Notes: a model not told the origin generated them from the letters alone. A DNA stretch of 64,000 nucleotides from Modicisalibacter xianhensis (GCF_900113605.1 NZ_FOPY01000014.1:1-64000), one strand, 5' to 3'; positions 44,936 to 54,197 are shown, counted from the first letter of the stretch. Made by a program: numbers and translations.

Positions 44936-45280
44936 ATGGCTAAAAAAAATCGCAAAGCTCGTCGCCAACGTGCGATCGCAGCACGGCAACAAGCCGCTCA
45001 GCCGACCCAGGGCTCATTCGTCGCAAATGAGCTGCACCAACTGATCGGTGCTAACGAAGAAGATGTAGCCAGGGCTTTTAAGTGGAGAGCCAGGCAGAAC
45101 GTTATTTTTATCTACGCAGTTAATGCCGTGATTTTTGCGTTTCTACTCTTCTTTACCGTGTACACATCAAACAGCGGGCTGAGCAAATTTGCCCCGTTTA
45201 TTTGGGCGGGTTTCATCGCTTTGTTCTTTGCACAACAAGCTATGCTGAAACGCTACAAGCGGCTCATCCGTAACACATAA
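44936..45280 (+). CDS. Small membrane protein with basic N terminus
   Basis: This 114-residue protein has a strongly basic N terminus (MAKKNRKARRQRAIAARQQA) and two membrane helices (VIFIYAVNAVIFAFLLFFTV and FAPFIWAGFIALFFAQQAM). GGAGG lies seven bases before the ATG. It is the last gene of the rightward transfer block. Its terminator, directly after the stop, has been split by an IS150-group element. The family is not recognised. Confidence 0.65.
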   Translation: MAKKNRKARRQRAIAARQQAAQPTQGSFVANELHQLIGANEEDVARAFKWRARQNVIFIYAVNAVIFAFLLFFTVYTSNSGLSKFAPFIWAGFIALFFAQQAMLKRYKRLIRNT

Positions 45281-45296
45281 AAAAAGCCCCTGCATT
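45281..45296 (+). terminator. Left half of a terminator split by an insertion sequence
   Basis: AAAAAGCCCCTG here and CAGGGGCTTT at 46751-46760 are the two arms of one hairpin. Joining them across the insertion (with one copy of the CATT duplication) gives a perfect bidirectional terminator for the rightward genes and for leftward traG. With the insertion the stem is 1.4 kb apart and cannot work. Confidence 0.8.
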
Positions 45297-45346
45297 TGAA
45301 CTGCACCCCGGAAGTTGGACACTGATCCTGCTTTCGGGGTGTTTTC

Positions 45347-45886
45347 ATGAGAACCAAGCATGACGAGGCATTCAAGCTACAGGTAGTGCAGGAATGCTTG
45401 CGAGGGGATGCCAGCCTAAGAGAAGTCGCTCGCCAGCATTGCCTGGATCCTTCCATGGTGCGTCGATGGACGGAGCGTTACCGACATCATGGTGCGTTGG
45501 GGTTGCGCAGGACCTCTCGCTGCCACAGCGAAGCCTTCAAGCGAACGGTGCTCGAACGCATGTGGCGTGATGGCTTATCACAGCGTCAGACGCAAGCACT
45601 GTTCGACATTCGTGAGGAAGGCGCTATTGGCAGATGGGAGCAGCAGTATCATAGTGGAGGCCTGAATGCTCTCGCACCGAAGCGAAAGGGACGATGTCCA
45701 ATGGCTCAGAAGCCGCCTTCACCTCCGCCAAGTGATCCCGTCAACGATGAACGTTCCCGCAAGGAACTGCTCGAGGAGTTGGCGTACCTGCGTGCGGAAA
45801 ATGCCTACCTAAAAAAGCTCGATGCCTTGATCCAGGAAAAGCGGACGGCAGCGCGAGGCAAAAAGCGCAAGCCATCCAGGGGTTAA
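45347..45886 (+). CDS. IS150-group transposase OrfA
   Basis: This 179-residue DNA-binding protein has two helix-turn-helix segments (DASLREVARQHCLDPSMVRR, and MWRDGLSQRQTQALFDIREE with IGRWEQQYHSGG). A Leu-rich C-terminal helix follows (RKELLEELAYLRAENAYLKK). The double helix-turn-helix is typical of the IS150 group. The frame for orfB is reached by a -1 shift near GGCAAAAAGCGC at about 45856-45867, giving the OrfAB fusion. Confidence 0.9.
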   Translation: MRTKHDEAFKLQVVQECLRGDASLREVARQHCLDPSMVRRWTERYRHHGALGLRRTSRCHSEAFKRTVLERMWRDGLSQRQTQALFDIREEGAIGRWEQQYHSGGLNALAPKRKGRCPMAQKPPSPPPSDPVNDERSRKELLEELAYLRAENAYLKKLDALIQEKRTAARGKKRKPSRG

Positions 45887-45900
45887 GGCAGGGACATCAG

Positions 45901-46713
45901 TTGGCCTTGCTGTTGCGCGCTGCCAGGCTGGCGCGCAGCACGTTCTATTATCAGGTCAAGACGCTGGAGATTAGCGACAAGTATGCGGAGCTAAAAGTTC
46001 GGATACAGCAGATCTACGCGCAGCACCAAGGGCGTTATGGCTACCGCCGCATCACCGCGGTCCTGAGACAGGCAGGTGAGGCGATCAACCACAAGACCGT
46101 GCAGCGGCTGATGCAGGCGCTGGGCCTGGCGTCCCTGGTGCGCCGAAAGCGGTACCGTTCCTACCGTGGGGCGGTGGGACGAGTAGCGCCCAACTTGCTT
46201 AACCGCCAGTTCCAGGCACACCACTTCAACCAGAAGTGGGTCACCGATATCACGGAGTTCAACGTCAACGGCCGGAAGCTGTATCTGTCACCGGTCATGG
46301 ATCTCTACAACGGCGAGATCGTGGCCTACCAGACCGGCACCCGCCCCGTGTTCTCGCTGGTGAGGGCCATGCTGCACAAGGCGTTTGCCCGTCTGGGCCT
46401 GTCAGACAAGCCACAATTGCATTCTGACCAAGGGTGGCACTACCAGCATCCCAGCTATCGACACTTGCTGGCAGAGCGGGCCATAGCTCAGAGCATGTCA
46501 CGCAAAGGGAATTGCCTGGATAACGCAGCCATGGAGAGCTTCTTTGGGACCCTGAAGGCCGAGTACTTCCACCTGAACCGGTTCGAGACCATTGAGCAGT
46601 TGCAGCAGGGGCTCGACCACTATATCCACTACTACAACCATGAGCGTATCAAGATGAAACTAAAAGGCCTAAGCCCTGTGCAGTACAGGACTCAGGCCTT
46701 GGGTGCCGCCTAA
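45901..46713 (+). CDS. IS150-group transposase OrfB
   Basis: This is the catalytic part of 270 residues from the listed start. In the same frame upstream AIQGLRQGHQLALLLRAARL joins it to orfA after a -1 shift, so the TTG at 45901 is probably not a real initiation site. The DDE residues are in KWVTDITEFNVNGRKLYL, QLHSDQGWHYQHPSYR and NAAMESFFGTLKAEYF. rve and HTH_21-like regions are complete. Confidence 0.9.
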   Translation: MALLLRAARLARSTFYYQVKTLEISDKYAELKVRIQQIYAQHQGRYGYRRITAVLRQAGEAINHKTVQRLMQALGLASLVRRKRYRSYRGAVGRVAPNLLNRQFQAHHFNQKWVTDITEFNVNGRKLYLSPVMDLYNGEIVAYQTGTRPVFSLVRAMLHKAFARLGLSDKPQLHSDQGWHYQHPSYRHLLAERAIAQSMSRKGNCLDNAAMESFFGTLKAEYFHLNRFETIEQLQQGLDHYIHYYNHERIKMKLKGLSPVQYRTQALGAA

Positions 46714-46776
46714 ATGAACAGTCCAACTTTATGGGGTCAGTTCACATTGTCAGGGGCTTTGCCTATATGACACCTC

Positions 46777-49700
46777 TTAACGAGACGGCATAAATTCCCG
46801 AGGATCAATTTCCTCCCCTTGGCCAGGGGACGGGTGAGATTCATTGCTCGATGAATCTGAGGAAGATCCTCCAGAACGGACCTGTATCCTTGTTATCGTT
46901 GCTTCAGTTGCGTTCAAGGTAGGACCATTGCTGGCTTGGGAATCAATCTGTGACTGACTTGGCGGTGCTTCGACATTGACCGGCTTAAAAGTGCCATTGC
47001 CACCATATTGGTAATATGCATGTCCGCCTTCACGCTCTACTGCATAGATAGCTTGCCCATGACCGCTCTCGTCTTGGGTGTAAAGCGCGGGTACGAACGT
47101 ATCATTGCCAACTTGGATGTTCGTTCTCTCACCGCCCGTTATCAGGGCGTCAGCGTTTCTGGCATCGGCAGCCGCTAGATCCCTGCGATCGGCAACCGTA
47201 AAGCTCTCACCTGTATCTATAACTTGATAGCTATCGGGGCGCTCCACAGGAGCCTGGGCACTAGCTTGTATATCCTTGAGCTGGCTTGCCGTATCAACGG
47301 ATAGCCCGCTAACACCATCGTCACCAATTGACGCTGTTGTTGCGCCCGCGTGACTTGCCCTTTCATTTACATCAGCGGTGTTTGCAACAACCATCCCCTG
47401 GACAGCAGCTCCGCGGCCTAATATTTCTGCTTCGTCCTCTCGCATTTGGCCCTCAACCTTCCCACGCACAGCATTTGCGTCATTCTGCATGCTATCCATT
47501 GTATGTGGAGATGCTGCTGTTGGTATTGATCCAGACCTACTTGCGGTCAATTCCTCGCTAGCACGTTGCTGTGCCTGTACTGCCTCTTGGTAATCATTCG
47601 AAGCCGCAAACAGCATTGAGGCGCGATCTTCTCCTGCTTGGGCCTCAATGATCTGCCGTGATTCTCCATCGGTAAACTTTTGAGAAAAGCGACTTCCATC
47701 CTGACCTGTAACGCTTAACGTACCGTCTTCACCAAAGACGAGCTTTCCGGTATCGGATTGAGCCACGCTGGTCGACTCTTCGCGTGAATCTTGGTTAGAG
47801 TCAGAATATCGTGCGCCAGCCTCGACCCCCGCCGAACCCCGGTAATAACCGCTTATACCACTGCTTAGGCTAAGTCCTAGCTCGCCTTTAACACCAGCTT
47901 CTGCTGCTACCTTCCCGGCTGCATGCATAGTCAGATCGTTTATTTCGCGCTCAGAAAGACCTGCTTGGTCCATCACTTGCCGGGTGGCACCCAACTCACT
48001 CATATACCTCTGCCCTTGAGTGTCCTGACTCATTCGGGACCAATCAATGGAACCATTCTGCATATAGCCATTGTCTTGGGCGTACTGAGTCGCAGATCGG
48101 AGCGTGTCAGTCATCATATTTTGAGATTGCTGGGTGAATGCTTGCTTCGTTTCTTGAGTCTGCTGAGTTGCCTCGGACCAAGATTGCGAAGCCGAAACAC
48201 TTTCTCTCATATCAACCGCTCTTAGACCTACATTCGTATCCTGGCCGCTCATATTCGTTACTTGTGAAGCGCCAACACCTACATGGTGGGCCGATACTTC
48301 TTCACCGGAACTATAGCGGTGTGAGGTCTGGTGAGCATTCATACTTGCGTTGTTCATGCTCACTTGACCAGCCGTGGCAGCACCAATGGCCATACTATTC
48401 GCCGCCGCTGCTGCCTGCTGGCTACCTGAGGCCCTATCCAAGACAGAGGTGAAGGCGTAGCCACTACCCGATACCAGGCCCCACATGATGGCTGGCACCA
48501 AGGTAGACATGAAGCCGGACGCCATAACCATTTTGTCCGACATCTCACTGACTGCACTCATGTTGGCCATGGTCAATCCATCAGCGAGGTAGCCTGCTGT
48601 CTGTCCTTGAAAGTAGAGCATCATGATGTAGTTCACGATCGCGAGCCCCGGCCACCATAAAATGAGCCAGGTCATCACTTGGGCATACGAGGTGCCCATT
48701 TTTTTGCCGAGGCCGGGGACCAGAATTGCAGCAAAAACAATGGGCGCCAGCCCGATGACAAACGCCTGCAGGATCGCGAAGAAGTAGCCCGCCATATCCC
48801 TGAAGAGTATCGCAGTGCTATACCATCCAGATTGTTGGGCACGTCGCGCCTGTTCCATATTCAGAGCCGAAATAAGCTCACTTGAGCCTGTGGCCATCGC
48901 TGCGTATTCATAGGTGCCCTTGTACATTTCTGCGATCGCGGCTTGTGTGGCCAGCCCTGTGGCGTTCTGGACGGCACTTCCCCCTGAGGCCCAGCGGAAT
49001 GAATCATCCAAGGCAGCCTGTGCCAACGCAGTTGAACCTGCCGCCTGCTGCAGCCAGAAGGGAGACGCCTCACGCATCCCATTCAGCAGCGCTGGTGCCG
49101 CAGCCTGTAAGCGGTTGTCGATGCTCGCATAGGCTTCATCGCAGGCCTGCATTCCCCCGTTGGGATCTGTGGCGTCATAAACGACCGTATAAACGGCTTG
49201 GTTCAGGTTGTTGCCCAAAACCCCCCATGCGTTTTGTGAGGTAATAAGCGTCACTGGCGTAATCTTGCCATTAAAGATGTTCGGCAAGGCACAGTCATTC
49301 ATGAAACTTTGAATGCTCGATCGCAGATAGGGATCTGTCAGGCGGATCTTCTTCATGTCATTCAACATGCTAGCCGCCATCCCAACTGGTGCCCCCTCTG
49401 AAATTCTTAGATTCTGGAAATTGGGTGTTGTGAAGTTTGTTTCAATGCCGCTTGTGGCCCACATCCCGATCTCGGAAATGACTACGGCTGGGAGACCTAT
49501 GGCTGCTGGGACACCTTCAATATGCTGAACGAATTGAGGCGATCCAACCCCATCCCACACCATATCTTCTATGAGAATGTCGACCTTCAAAGAGAACAGC
49601 ATGTATACCGTCAAGATCATCCCGGCGAAATACATGGCCACCTTCTGCAGACTTCCACCGAGTATTCCGGTAAAGCACATCGCAAGGAAACCCGCCATCG

Positions 49701-49911
49701 CCAGGAACAGCGCAAGGTTCCTGAATCCAGGGTTAGAGTCAGGGTCTGTCAGTCGCTTGATCGCCTCCAGTATCTGCGCCAGCGCATAACCGTTGCCATA
49801 GCCATAGAAGGTCCAGGTGTCACCACTAGCTGGCGTCATGGTTTCAGCGATTGCGAGACCCGGAACAGTGACTAATGCAATAGCTGCCAGGACAGGAAAT
49901 AGCCATTTCAT
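46777..49911 (-). CDS. traG: F-type conjugation protein TraG
   Basis: This 1044-residue inner-membrane protein serves pilus assembly and mating-pair stabilisation. The N-terminal ~500 residues hold a signal-like start and several membrane helices (ALFLAMAGFLAMCFTGILGG, then YFFAILQAFVIGLAPIVFAA and LILWWPGLAIVNYIMMLYF). The long hydrophilic C-terminal half is rich in Ser, Gln and Ala and lies in the periplasm, as in F TraG (938 residues). It starts one base into the traH stop. The terminator beyond its 3' end has been split by the IS150-group insertion. Confidence 0.9.
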   Translation of the reverse strand: MKWLFPVLAAIALVTVPGLAIAETMTPASGDTWTFYGYGNGYALAQILEAIKRLTDPDSNPGFRNLALFLAMAGFLAMCFTGILGGSLQKVAMYFAGMILTVYMLFSLKVDILIEDMVWDGVGSPQFVQHIEGVPAAIGLPAVVISEIGMWATSGIETNFTTPNFQNLRISEGAPVGMAASMLNDMKKIRLTDPYLRSSIQSFMNDCALPNIFNGKITPVTLITSQNAWGVLGNNLNQAVYTVVYDATDPNGGMQACDEAYASIDNRLQAAAPALLNGMREASPFWLQQAAGSTALAQAALDDSFRWASGGSAVQNATGLATQAAIAEMYKGTYEYAAMATGSSELISALNMEQARRAQQSGWYSTAILFRDMAGYFFAILQAFVIGLAPIVFAAILVPGLGKKMGTSYAQVMTWLILWWPGLAIVNYIMMLYFQGQTAGYLADGLTMANMSAVSEMSDKMVMASGFMSTLVPAIMWGLVSGSGYAFTSVLDRASGSQQAAAAANSMAIGAATAGQVSMNNASMNAHQTSHRYSSGEEVSAHHVGVGASQVTNMSGQDTNVGLRAVDMRESVSASQSWSEATQQTQETKQAFTQQSQNMMTDTLRSATQYAQDNGYMQNGSIDWSRMSQDTQGQRYMSELGATRQVMDQAGLSEREINDLTMHAAGKVAAEAGVKGELGLSLSSGISGYYRGSAGVEAGARYSDSNQDSREESTSVAQSDTGKLVFGEDGTLSVTGQDGSRFSQKFTDGESRQIIEAQAGEDRASMLFAASNDYQEAVQAQQRASEELTASRSGSIPTAASPHTMDSMQNDANAVRGKVEGQMREDEAEILGRGAAVQGMVVANTADVNERASHAGATTASIGDDGVSGLSVDTASQLKDIQASAQAPVERPDSYQVIDTGESFTVADRRDLAAADARNADALITGGERTNIQVGNDTFVPALYTQDESGHGQAIYAVEREGGHAYYQYGGNGTFKPVNVEAPPSQSQIDSQASNGPTLNATEATITRIQVRSGGSSSDSSSNESHPSPGQGEEIDPREFMPSR

Positions 49912-51470
49912 CAGTCGACCTCCCGGGCCATATCACGAGCGAAGTCCATGCCGGCGAGCCCCATGGCATGAAGGTTTCGCAAAGTGGCCCGATTGATTTT
50001 GTCCACTTGGCTCATGATGTCTTCTTGTATCTCAGCCATACGGTTAATTTGCTCAGCTTTCTGGGAGGCCATGACCATCAGCTCATTTTGTGCATCACGG
50101 AATTCCCGCAAGATTTCACCCGGCACGGAGGATGTCATCGAAGACTTGGCCGTTGCCTGGATGGCATAGCGTATGTACTCGATGGAAATCATGTAGGAAA
50201 GAATGGTCGAGTTGCCCACTACTAGGTCAAAGGCAAGATCCGGGTAGGTCGCTGCAACGTTCACAGCTTGGTATAGCGGGAAGGGCGCTGCTGCAATGAT
50301 GGCTTTCTGGGAGTCGGTCAGCGGGCTGCCACTGGCAACGTTTTTAACTGCGCCTTCAAGCTCCATGATAACAGTGGTCAAAAAGCCTTGCCCTAGAGAA
50401 ATATCCTCAACCTTTGTCTTGTTCGGATTCCAGCAATCCCTCAAGTCGCTGTTGCTGCAGGTATAAATCTCGGTGGCCTGGCCTGAACTCCCTGACCATA
50501 CTTTGTCCTCGCAAAAATTATTTACGAATTCAGCGTACGTAATAACAGCCTCGGAGGCTTTCTCACTTCCGCACAGAAAGATGTCCAGCATCGCATCGGC
50601 CGTTTCAATCGTCGGGGCAAAGGTGTTCGATTCGCCGCTACCTCCCTTATTGCGAACCTCAGTACCCATCCAACTCATCAACAGCTCAGCGAATATCTTG
50701 TTTTCGGCCCCCATGTTGTTACTGCCATCCCGTCCTGGGGCAATACCAGCCTCCTGCAAGCCTAGCCATGTACGGTTGCCGTCAAGCTCCAAGGCCAGTG
50801 CGCGATCGCCTGGGTTGTTGCTGAGGTGGTCGCGAATCTCGCTTCCTGAATCTGATTTGCTATCGCATGTGTCCTGCTGAGCGGCAAGCCAGTCACTCTC
50901 CACACCTTCAAACATCCCGACTGAGCTGCACCAGAGGTTACCCAATTCACCCGAGTAGTCAGGGAAGCCCTCGACCAGGGCAGTAGCGGCCTCACAGCTG
51001 TCCTGGGATAGTTTCGCCGCCGCCTGGGCCATACGCTGGGCGAACTCGAGGACATCGCCGCAAATAGGGCAGAGCTGCTTGAGTGCCAGCTGGAAGGAAA
51101 GGGCAACGACCCCTTGGGCGATCTGCTCGAGCATCTGCTGGATCTGCTCGCTGTCGATATAGGAGAACCCGCCAAAATGCGCATCGATGCCATTGCAGCC
51201 CACATCCAGCCTCGGCGGGTCAATATTGACGAGCGAGTAGCGATTCTGTGAAAAGCGCATGGTCAAGCCACCGGCCGTGTACCCGTGACGTGTTCGTGTC
51301 TCAAACGATGACGCACTGTTCGAGCTGCTGAAGCCACCCCCAGCGCTGGAGAGCCGGTCAAACGCATTTTCAAGCGCGTTGGCTTCGGCCTGGCTTGTAG
51401 TGGCCGTTATCGACAACCCGCTGATCACGGTCGACGCCATCATGGTTACGAATTTCTTTCGGGAGAACAT
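49911..51470 (-). CDS. traH: F-type conjugation protein TraH
   Basis: This 519-residue periplasmic protein has a signal peptide (VTMMASTVISGLSITATTSQ). The family blocks that follow are RTRHGYTAGGLTMRFSQNRY, PRLDVGCNGIDAHFGGFSYI and LKQLCPICGDVLEFAQRMAQ, with a C-terminal coiled coil (QKAEQINRMAEIQEDIMSQV). TraH works in pilus biogenesis with TraF and TrbI. The start overlaps the traF stop (TAATG), and the end overlaps traG by one base. Length is close to the F protein (458) with an extra N-terminal part. Confidence 0.93.
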   Translation of the reverse strand: MFSRKKFVTMMASTVISGLSITATTSQAEANALENAFDRLSSAGGGFSSSNSASSFETRTRHGYTAGGLTMRFSQNRYSLVNIDPPRLDVGCNGIDAHFGGFSYIDSEQIQQMLEQIAQGVVALSFQLALKQLCPICGDVLEFAQRMAQAAAKLSQDSCEAATALVEGFPDYSGELGNLWCSSVGMFEGVESDWLAAQQDTCDSKSDSGSEIRDHLSNNPGDRALALELDGNRTWLGLQEAGIAPGRDGSNNMGAENKIFAELLMSWMGTEVRNKGGSGESNTFAPTIETADAMLDIFLCGSEKASEAVITYAEFVNNFCEDKVWSGSSGQATEIYTCSNSDLRDCWNPNKTKVEDISLGQGFLTTVIMELEGAVKNVASGSPLTDSQKAIIAAAPFPLYQAVNVAATYPDLAFDLVVGNSTILSYMISIEYIRYAIQATAKSSMTSSVPGEILREFRDAQNELMVMASQKAEQINRMAEIQEDIMSQVDKINRATLRNLHAMGLAGMDFARDMAREVD

Positions 51471-52489
51471 TACTCACCTCCTTGGGGAATGCCGGCGCCG
51501 AGACCGCCGGACGACCGCTCAAGCATGTCGGGGACACTGAAATCAACGGGAGGGCTCGTGCCGTCTCCAACCGCCTCGAGGCCCTTTTCCGCAGCCCGCT
51601 GGATGGCACCGAAAAAGACTTCAATCCTCGAGGTAATGCGCTGCGCTGCTTCCACACCGCTGGAGACGCGAAACCAAAGGTCATCCTGTGGTAGGTGGAG
51701 CCATAGATCCGGCACCGCTTCTACTGCCAGGTGTCGGGCAGCCTCCACTGAGCGTCCTGTGGTATCGCAGCTGTTCGCGAATTCAGGCATGCACCCTCCA
51801 TCAAGAGGGGCGTTGTAGATGGTCAGCCCGGTACGACGACCGAGCTGCTTCATAACTGGCTGCATGTCGTGGCAGAACTGGCAGCTGGATCTGGTAAACC
51901 AGACGAGGAAGCCACCCTGGTCATTGATCTCTTCCATGACCGCGTTGCGCTTGCCATCCCGTGCTCGAGAGGCAGCTCGAAGCCCAAAGCTCGATACCGG
52001 GCTATGTACCAGCGGGTTGAGATCCTGGTTTTGGATCTGATTCCACTCCCACATCCTCGACATCGTAATGGCCTGGTCGACAGCCCATCGCATATAGCGC
52101 TGAAAGGCCTCGACCGTCTCTGGATTGTTGGGATTCATCACCGACTGGTTCAGCAGCATGTCACGCTGCTTGGCCTGGAACTCGAAGCTCCCCTGAGGGT
52201 CGACGAAACCGCATGAGGGTTCCCACTGTTCTGGGTCTGTGCAGTCTTTCTCCTCTGGCGCTTTCGCCATGGGAATCTCTACTGGAGGCTCTGCAGGTTC
52301 GTCCTCCTCTTCATCATCATTCAGGTGCCCCCAGAACCACCCACACTCGCGGGGGTTGTTGCTATCAAGGCAGGCTTGCCCCCGGCTCCCATTGGACTGG
52401 GCGATCGCAGGCGAACTCAGTGTCAGCAAAAGCGCCAGCATGAGCAGTAGCGTTGGCACCGGCAAAAGGCCGGCTGTCTGGTGTTTCAT
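51470..52489 (-). CDS. traF: F-type conjugation protein TraF (thioredoxin-like)
   Basis: This 339-residue periplasmic protein has a signal peptide (VPTLLLMLALLLTLSSPAIA) and a thioredoxin-like domain in its second half. Unlike F TraF it keeps a CxxC pair, in WFTRSSCQFCHDMQPVMKQL, so it may be an active disulfide oxidoreductase for the Cys-rich TraU, TraH and TraN-like proteins. The ATG at 52489 overlaps the stop of the YdjM-like gene (ATGA). traF-traH-traG run together on the minus strand, in F order. Confidence 0.9.
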   Translation of the reverse strand: MKHQTAGLLPVPTLLLMLALLLTLSSPAIAQSNGSRGQACLDSNNPRECGWFWGHLNDDEEEDEPAEPPVEIPMAKAPEEKDCTDPEQWEPSCGFVDPQGSFEFQAKQRDMLLNQSVMNPNNPETVEAFQRYMRWAVDQAITMSRMWEWNQIQNQDLNPLVHSPVSSFGLRAASRARDGKRNAVMEEINDQGGFLVWFTRSSCQFCHDMQPVMKQLGRRTGLTIYNAPLDGGCMPEFANSCDTTGRSVEAARHLAVEAVPDLWLHLPQDDLWFRVSSGVEAAQRITSRIEVFFGAIQRAAEKGLEAVGDGTSPPVDFSVPDMLERSSGGLGAGIPQGGE

Positions 52490-52941
52490 AGCACGAGGCT
52501 CCGTATCAATATCGCGGCGATGACCCAAGCCAACAGCACGGGCCAAAATTCCGAGGTGCCGCCATCCCATAGCTTCAATGAGTGGCGTTTAGCGGGGTGC
52601 CATACAGGCACTCCCAAGGGTGTGCCGGCATCTCCAATAACGTGAGAGAGCCCACCGACCGAGAAGCCTAAGAGGAGGGCGGCAACCAAAGGCGCATCTG
52701 GTAGCCATGCGACCGACACCCCGGCCAGCCCCAGCCAAGGGAGCATCCAGTGAGTCACGGTCCTGTGAGGGATGAGCGTGGCGGGTCCAATGCGAATTTC
52801 CAGCCAATCAGGCGCCGTAGATCCAGGCAGCGCCATCGCCGCAACCGCTAGCGCTGACATGCCGCCATAGAAGGGGGTAAGAATTGCGCCAGCCGAGGCG
52901 CCAAGCGCAAGGCCGAATAGTCGATGTGCGTTCCCGGTCAC
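52486..52941 (-). CDS. YdjM-like inner-membrane protein (metal-dependent hydrolase family)
   Basis: This 151-residue protein has about four membrane helices and the conserved His/Asp pattern of the YdjM/DUF457 family: NAHRLFGLALGASAG, GSTAPDWLEIRIG, HRTVTHWMLPW and GGLSHVIGDAGTP. These residues could bind a metal at the membrane. The probable start is the GTG at 52941, with GGAGG just upstream. Another GTG start lies nine codons earlier. It heads the traF-traH-traG operon. A terminator separates it from the ERF gene. Its role in transfer is unknown. Confidence 0.75.
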   Translation of the reverse strand: MTGNAHRLFGLALGASAGAILTPFYGGMSALAVAAMALPGSTAPDWLEIRIGPATLIPHRTVTHWMLPWLGLAGVSVAWLPDAPLVAALLLGFSVGGLSHVIGDAGTPLGVPVWHPAKRHSLKLWDGGTSEFWPVLLAWVIAAILIRSLVL

Positions 52942-52971
52942 GGGGCCTCCAAAACAAGTTTCATGCACGCG

Positions 52972-53003
52972 AAAAGCCCCAATTCCGCAAAGGAAAAGGG
53001 GCT
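52972..53003 (-). terminator. Terminator after the ERF gene
   Basis: On the minus strand AGCCCC and GGGGCT with an inner TTCC/GGAA extension form a stem followed by TTTTC, eight bases after the ERF stop. Confidence 0.8.
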
Positions 53004-53011
53004 ATGGAACG

Positions 53012-53665
53012 TCAAGCATGTTGGTGTTGCTGTCGCTGGAGAATTCGGCGTCGCTGTGCGATCGCTCCCTTGAGCCGAGCTGACAGGTGAGCGTCCAGTT
53101 GAGTGTTATTGACCCAGCATTCAGCTGAAGCCAAGCGCCCAACATCTGAGTTTTCGATCTCTGCTAGAATCGCCTCGGGCGATGCCAGGCGAGGACCGTT
53201 CATGACACGCGGCTTTAATGGTTCCGGCGCTTCCTGGGGAAGAGGCGTTGAAGCACATACAGCTGCGTTGTTGGCAGCGTTTCCATCATCGTCCGGGCCG
53301 TGAGCCAGGCCGAGAAGCGCCATCAACCCGTACCGCCGTGCATAGGTCTGGGCTGACGCCACGCCATGGCTATCCAGGGTTTCAACAGGCATCTCACAGT
53401 AAGAGCCAATGTATTCCCCGGAAGGCCCATGAATGAGCATGGTCTCCATCACCACAGAGCCCACCATCCCGGGCACGGGCGCTTGAACTAAAGCGATCTC
53501 ATTCTTATTCAAGACTTCGCGAATACTGCCGATTAACACTGTGAGGCTCGCATAGCGGCTGTCGTACATCGGATTCGTGGAATCCGGGGCGATCCAACCA
53601 CCTAGCTCAGCCTGCACCGACGCTAAGGCTCTGCCAATGCTGGCAATCGAGTCACTACGAATCAT
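53012..53665 (-). CDS. erf: ERF-family single-strand annealing protein
   Basis: This 217-residue recombination protein would anneal complementary single strands, as phage P22 Erf does. Family blocks are YDSRYASLTVLIGSIREVLN, ALVQAPVPG, IGSYCEMPVE and the signature ASAQTYARRYGLMALLGLAH followed by PDDDGNAA. The C-terminal third is variable and ends in a Gln/His-rich tail. The ATG at 53665 lies exactly behind the shared leader (copy 1). A terminator follows the stop. Such genes are typical of plasmid leading regions, where incoming DNA is single-stranded. Confidence 0.9.
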   Translation of the reverse strand: MIRSDSIASIGRALASVQAELGGWIAPDSTNPMYDSRYASLTVLIGSIREVLNKNEIALVQAPVPGMVGSVVMETMLIHGPSGEYIGSYCEMPVETLDSHGVASAQTYARRYGLMALLGLAHGPDDDGNAANNAAVCASTPLPQEAPEPLKPRVMNGPRLASPEAILAEIENSDVGRLASAECWVNNTQLDAHLSARLKGAIAQRRRILQRQQHQHA

Positions 53666-53727
53666 AAGGTGTTCTCCTCTCATCCCCCTGGTGTTGGGGT
53701 CTCATGAGAGATAGGGGCGCCACTGAC
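53666..53727 (-). promoter_or_regulatory. Shared leader, copy 1 (ERF gene)
   Basis: Minus strand: GTCA, seven bases, CCCTATCTC, TGAGA, then a hairpin CCCC-AACACCA-GGGG, ATGAGAGGAG and the start codon 62 nt after the first G of GTCA. The stem sequence differs from copies 3, 4, 6 and 7 but still pairs. Confidence 0.8.
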
Positions 53728-53780
53728 AGACAAAGGGGAGGTGATAACGAGAGAATTTCGGGAGTGGCAATGCCGCTGAG

Positions 53781-54071
53781 GTGACTCGTGACAGCGGTAA
53801 ATCAAACAAACGTTTATTTTATGCAAAGCTTGGAGAACTGATGCAGCACGTAAGGGAACTAGATGAAATCCCTAGGCCCCATACAACCCTGGTCTCAGCG
53901 CTAATAACTGAAAAGAAAAGCCAGACTGGTTATGGAATGACAGATCACACGGCAACCGTAGATCCTGTGCTGGCAGCCTTGCGAACAGAAGCACCGCCAG
54001 GAGGCATGCTGTCTACGCTCAGAAGCGCCAATACTGCAGGTATGCGCTTCAAACGGGGAGGGGTGTCATGA
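53781..54071 (+). CDS. Small hypothetical protein on the opposite strand
   Basis: This 96-codon frame starts at a GTG. The product is basic (MTRDSGKSNKRLFYAKLGEL) with a Gly-rich end. It lies between the ERF and primase units but on the other strand, and shows no family signature. No clear ribosome site is present. It could be a real small gene or chance. Confidence 0.35.
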   Translation: MTRDSGKSNKRLFYAKLGELMQHVRELDEIPRPHTTLVSALITEKKSQTGYGMTDHTATVDPVLAALRTEAPPGGMLSTLRSANTAGMRFKRGGVS

Positions 54072-54163
54072 CCTAACCAATCTGAGAGATTATGCCCAAC
54101 CCAAATTCAGCAATATGAAACCATGCATCCCGGCATTCCAAATCCCACTATGCTGAAATTGAA

Positions 54164-54197
54164 AGAACCCTCCCAACATAGGATGTTAGGAAGGTTT
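54164..54197 (-). terminator. Terminator after the primase-like gene
   Basis: AACCTTCCTAACAT pairs with ATGTTGGGAGGGTT (minus strand, two wobbles) around a 3-nt loop, followed by CTTTC. It lies seven bases after the stop codon at 54204. Confidence 0.65.

Larger units (their letters stand above)
45297..46744 (+). mobile_element. IS3-family, IS150-group element with CATT target duplication
   Basis: The 1448-bp element has matching ends: TGAACTGCACCCC at 45297 and GGGGTCAGTTCA ending at 46744. A 4-bp direct repeat CATT flanks it (45293-45296 and 46745-46748). Both frames are intact and overlap by a -1 shift. The clean duplication and open frames suggest a recent insertion. Confidence 0.92.
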
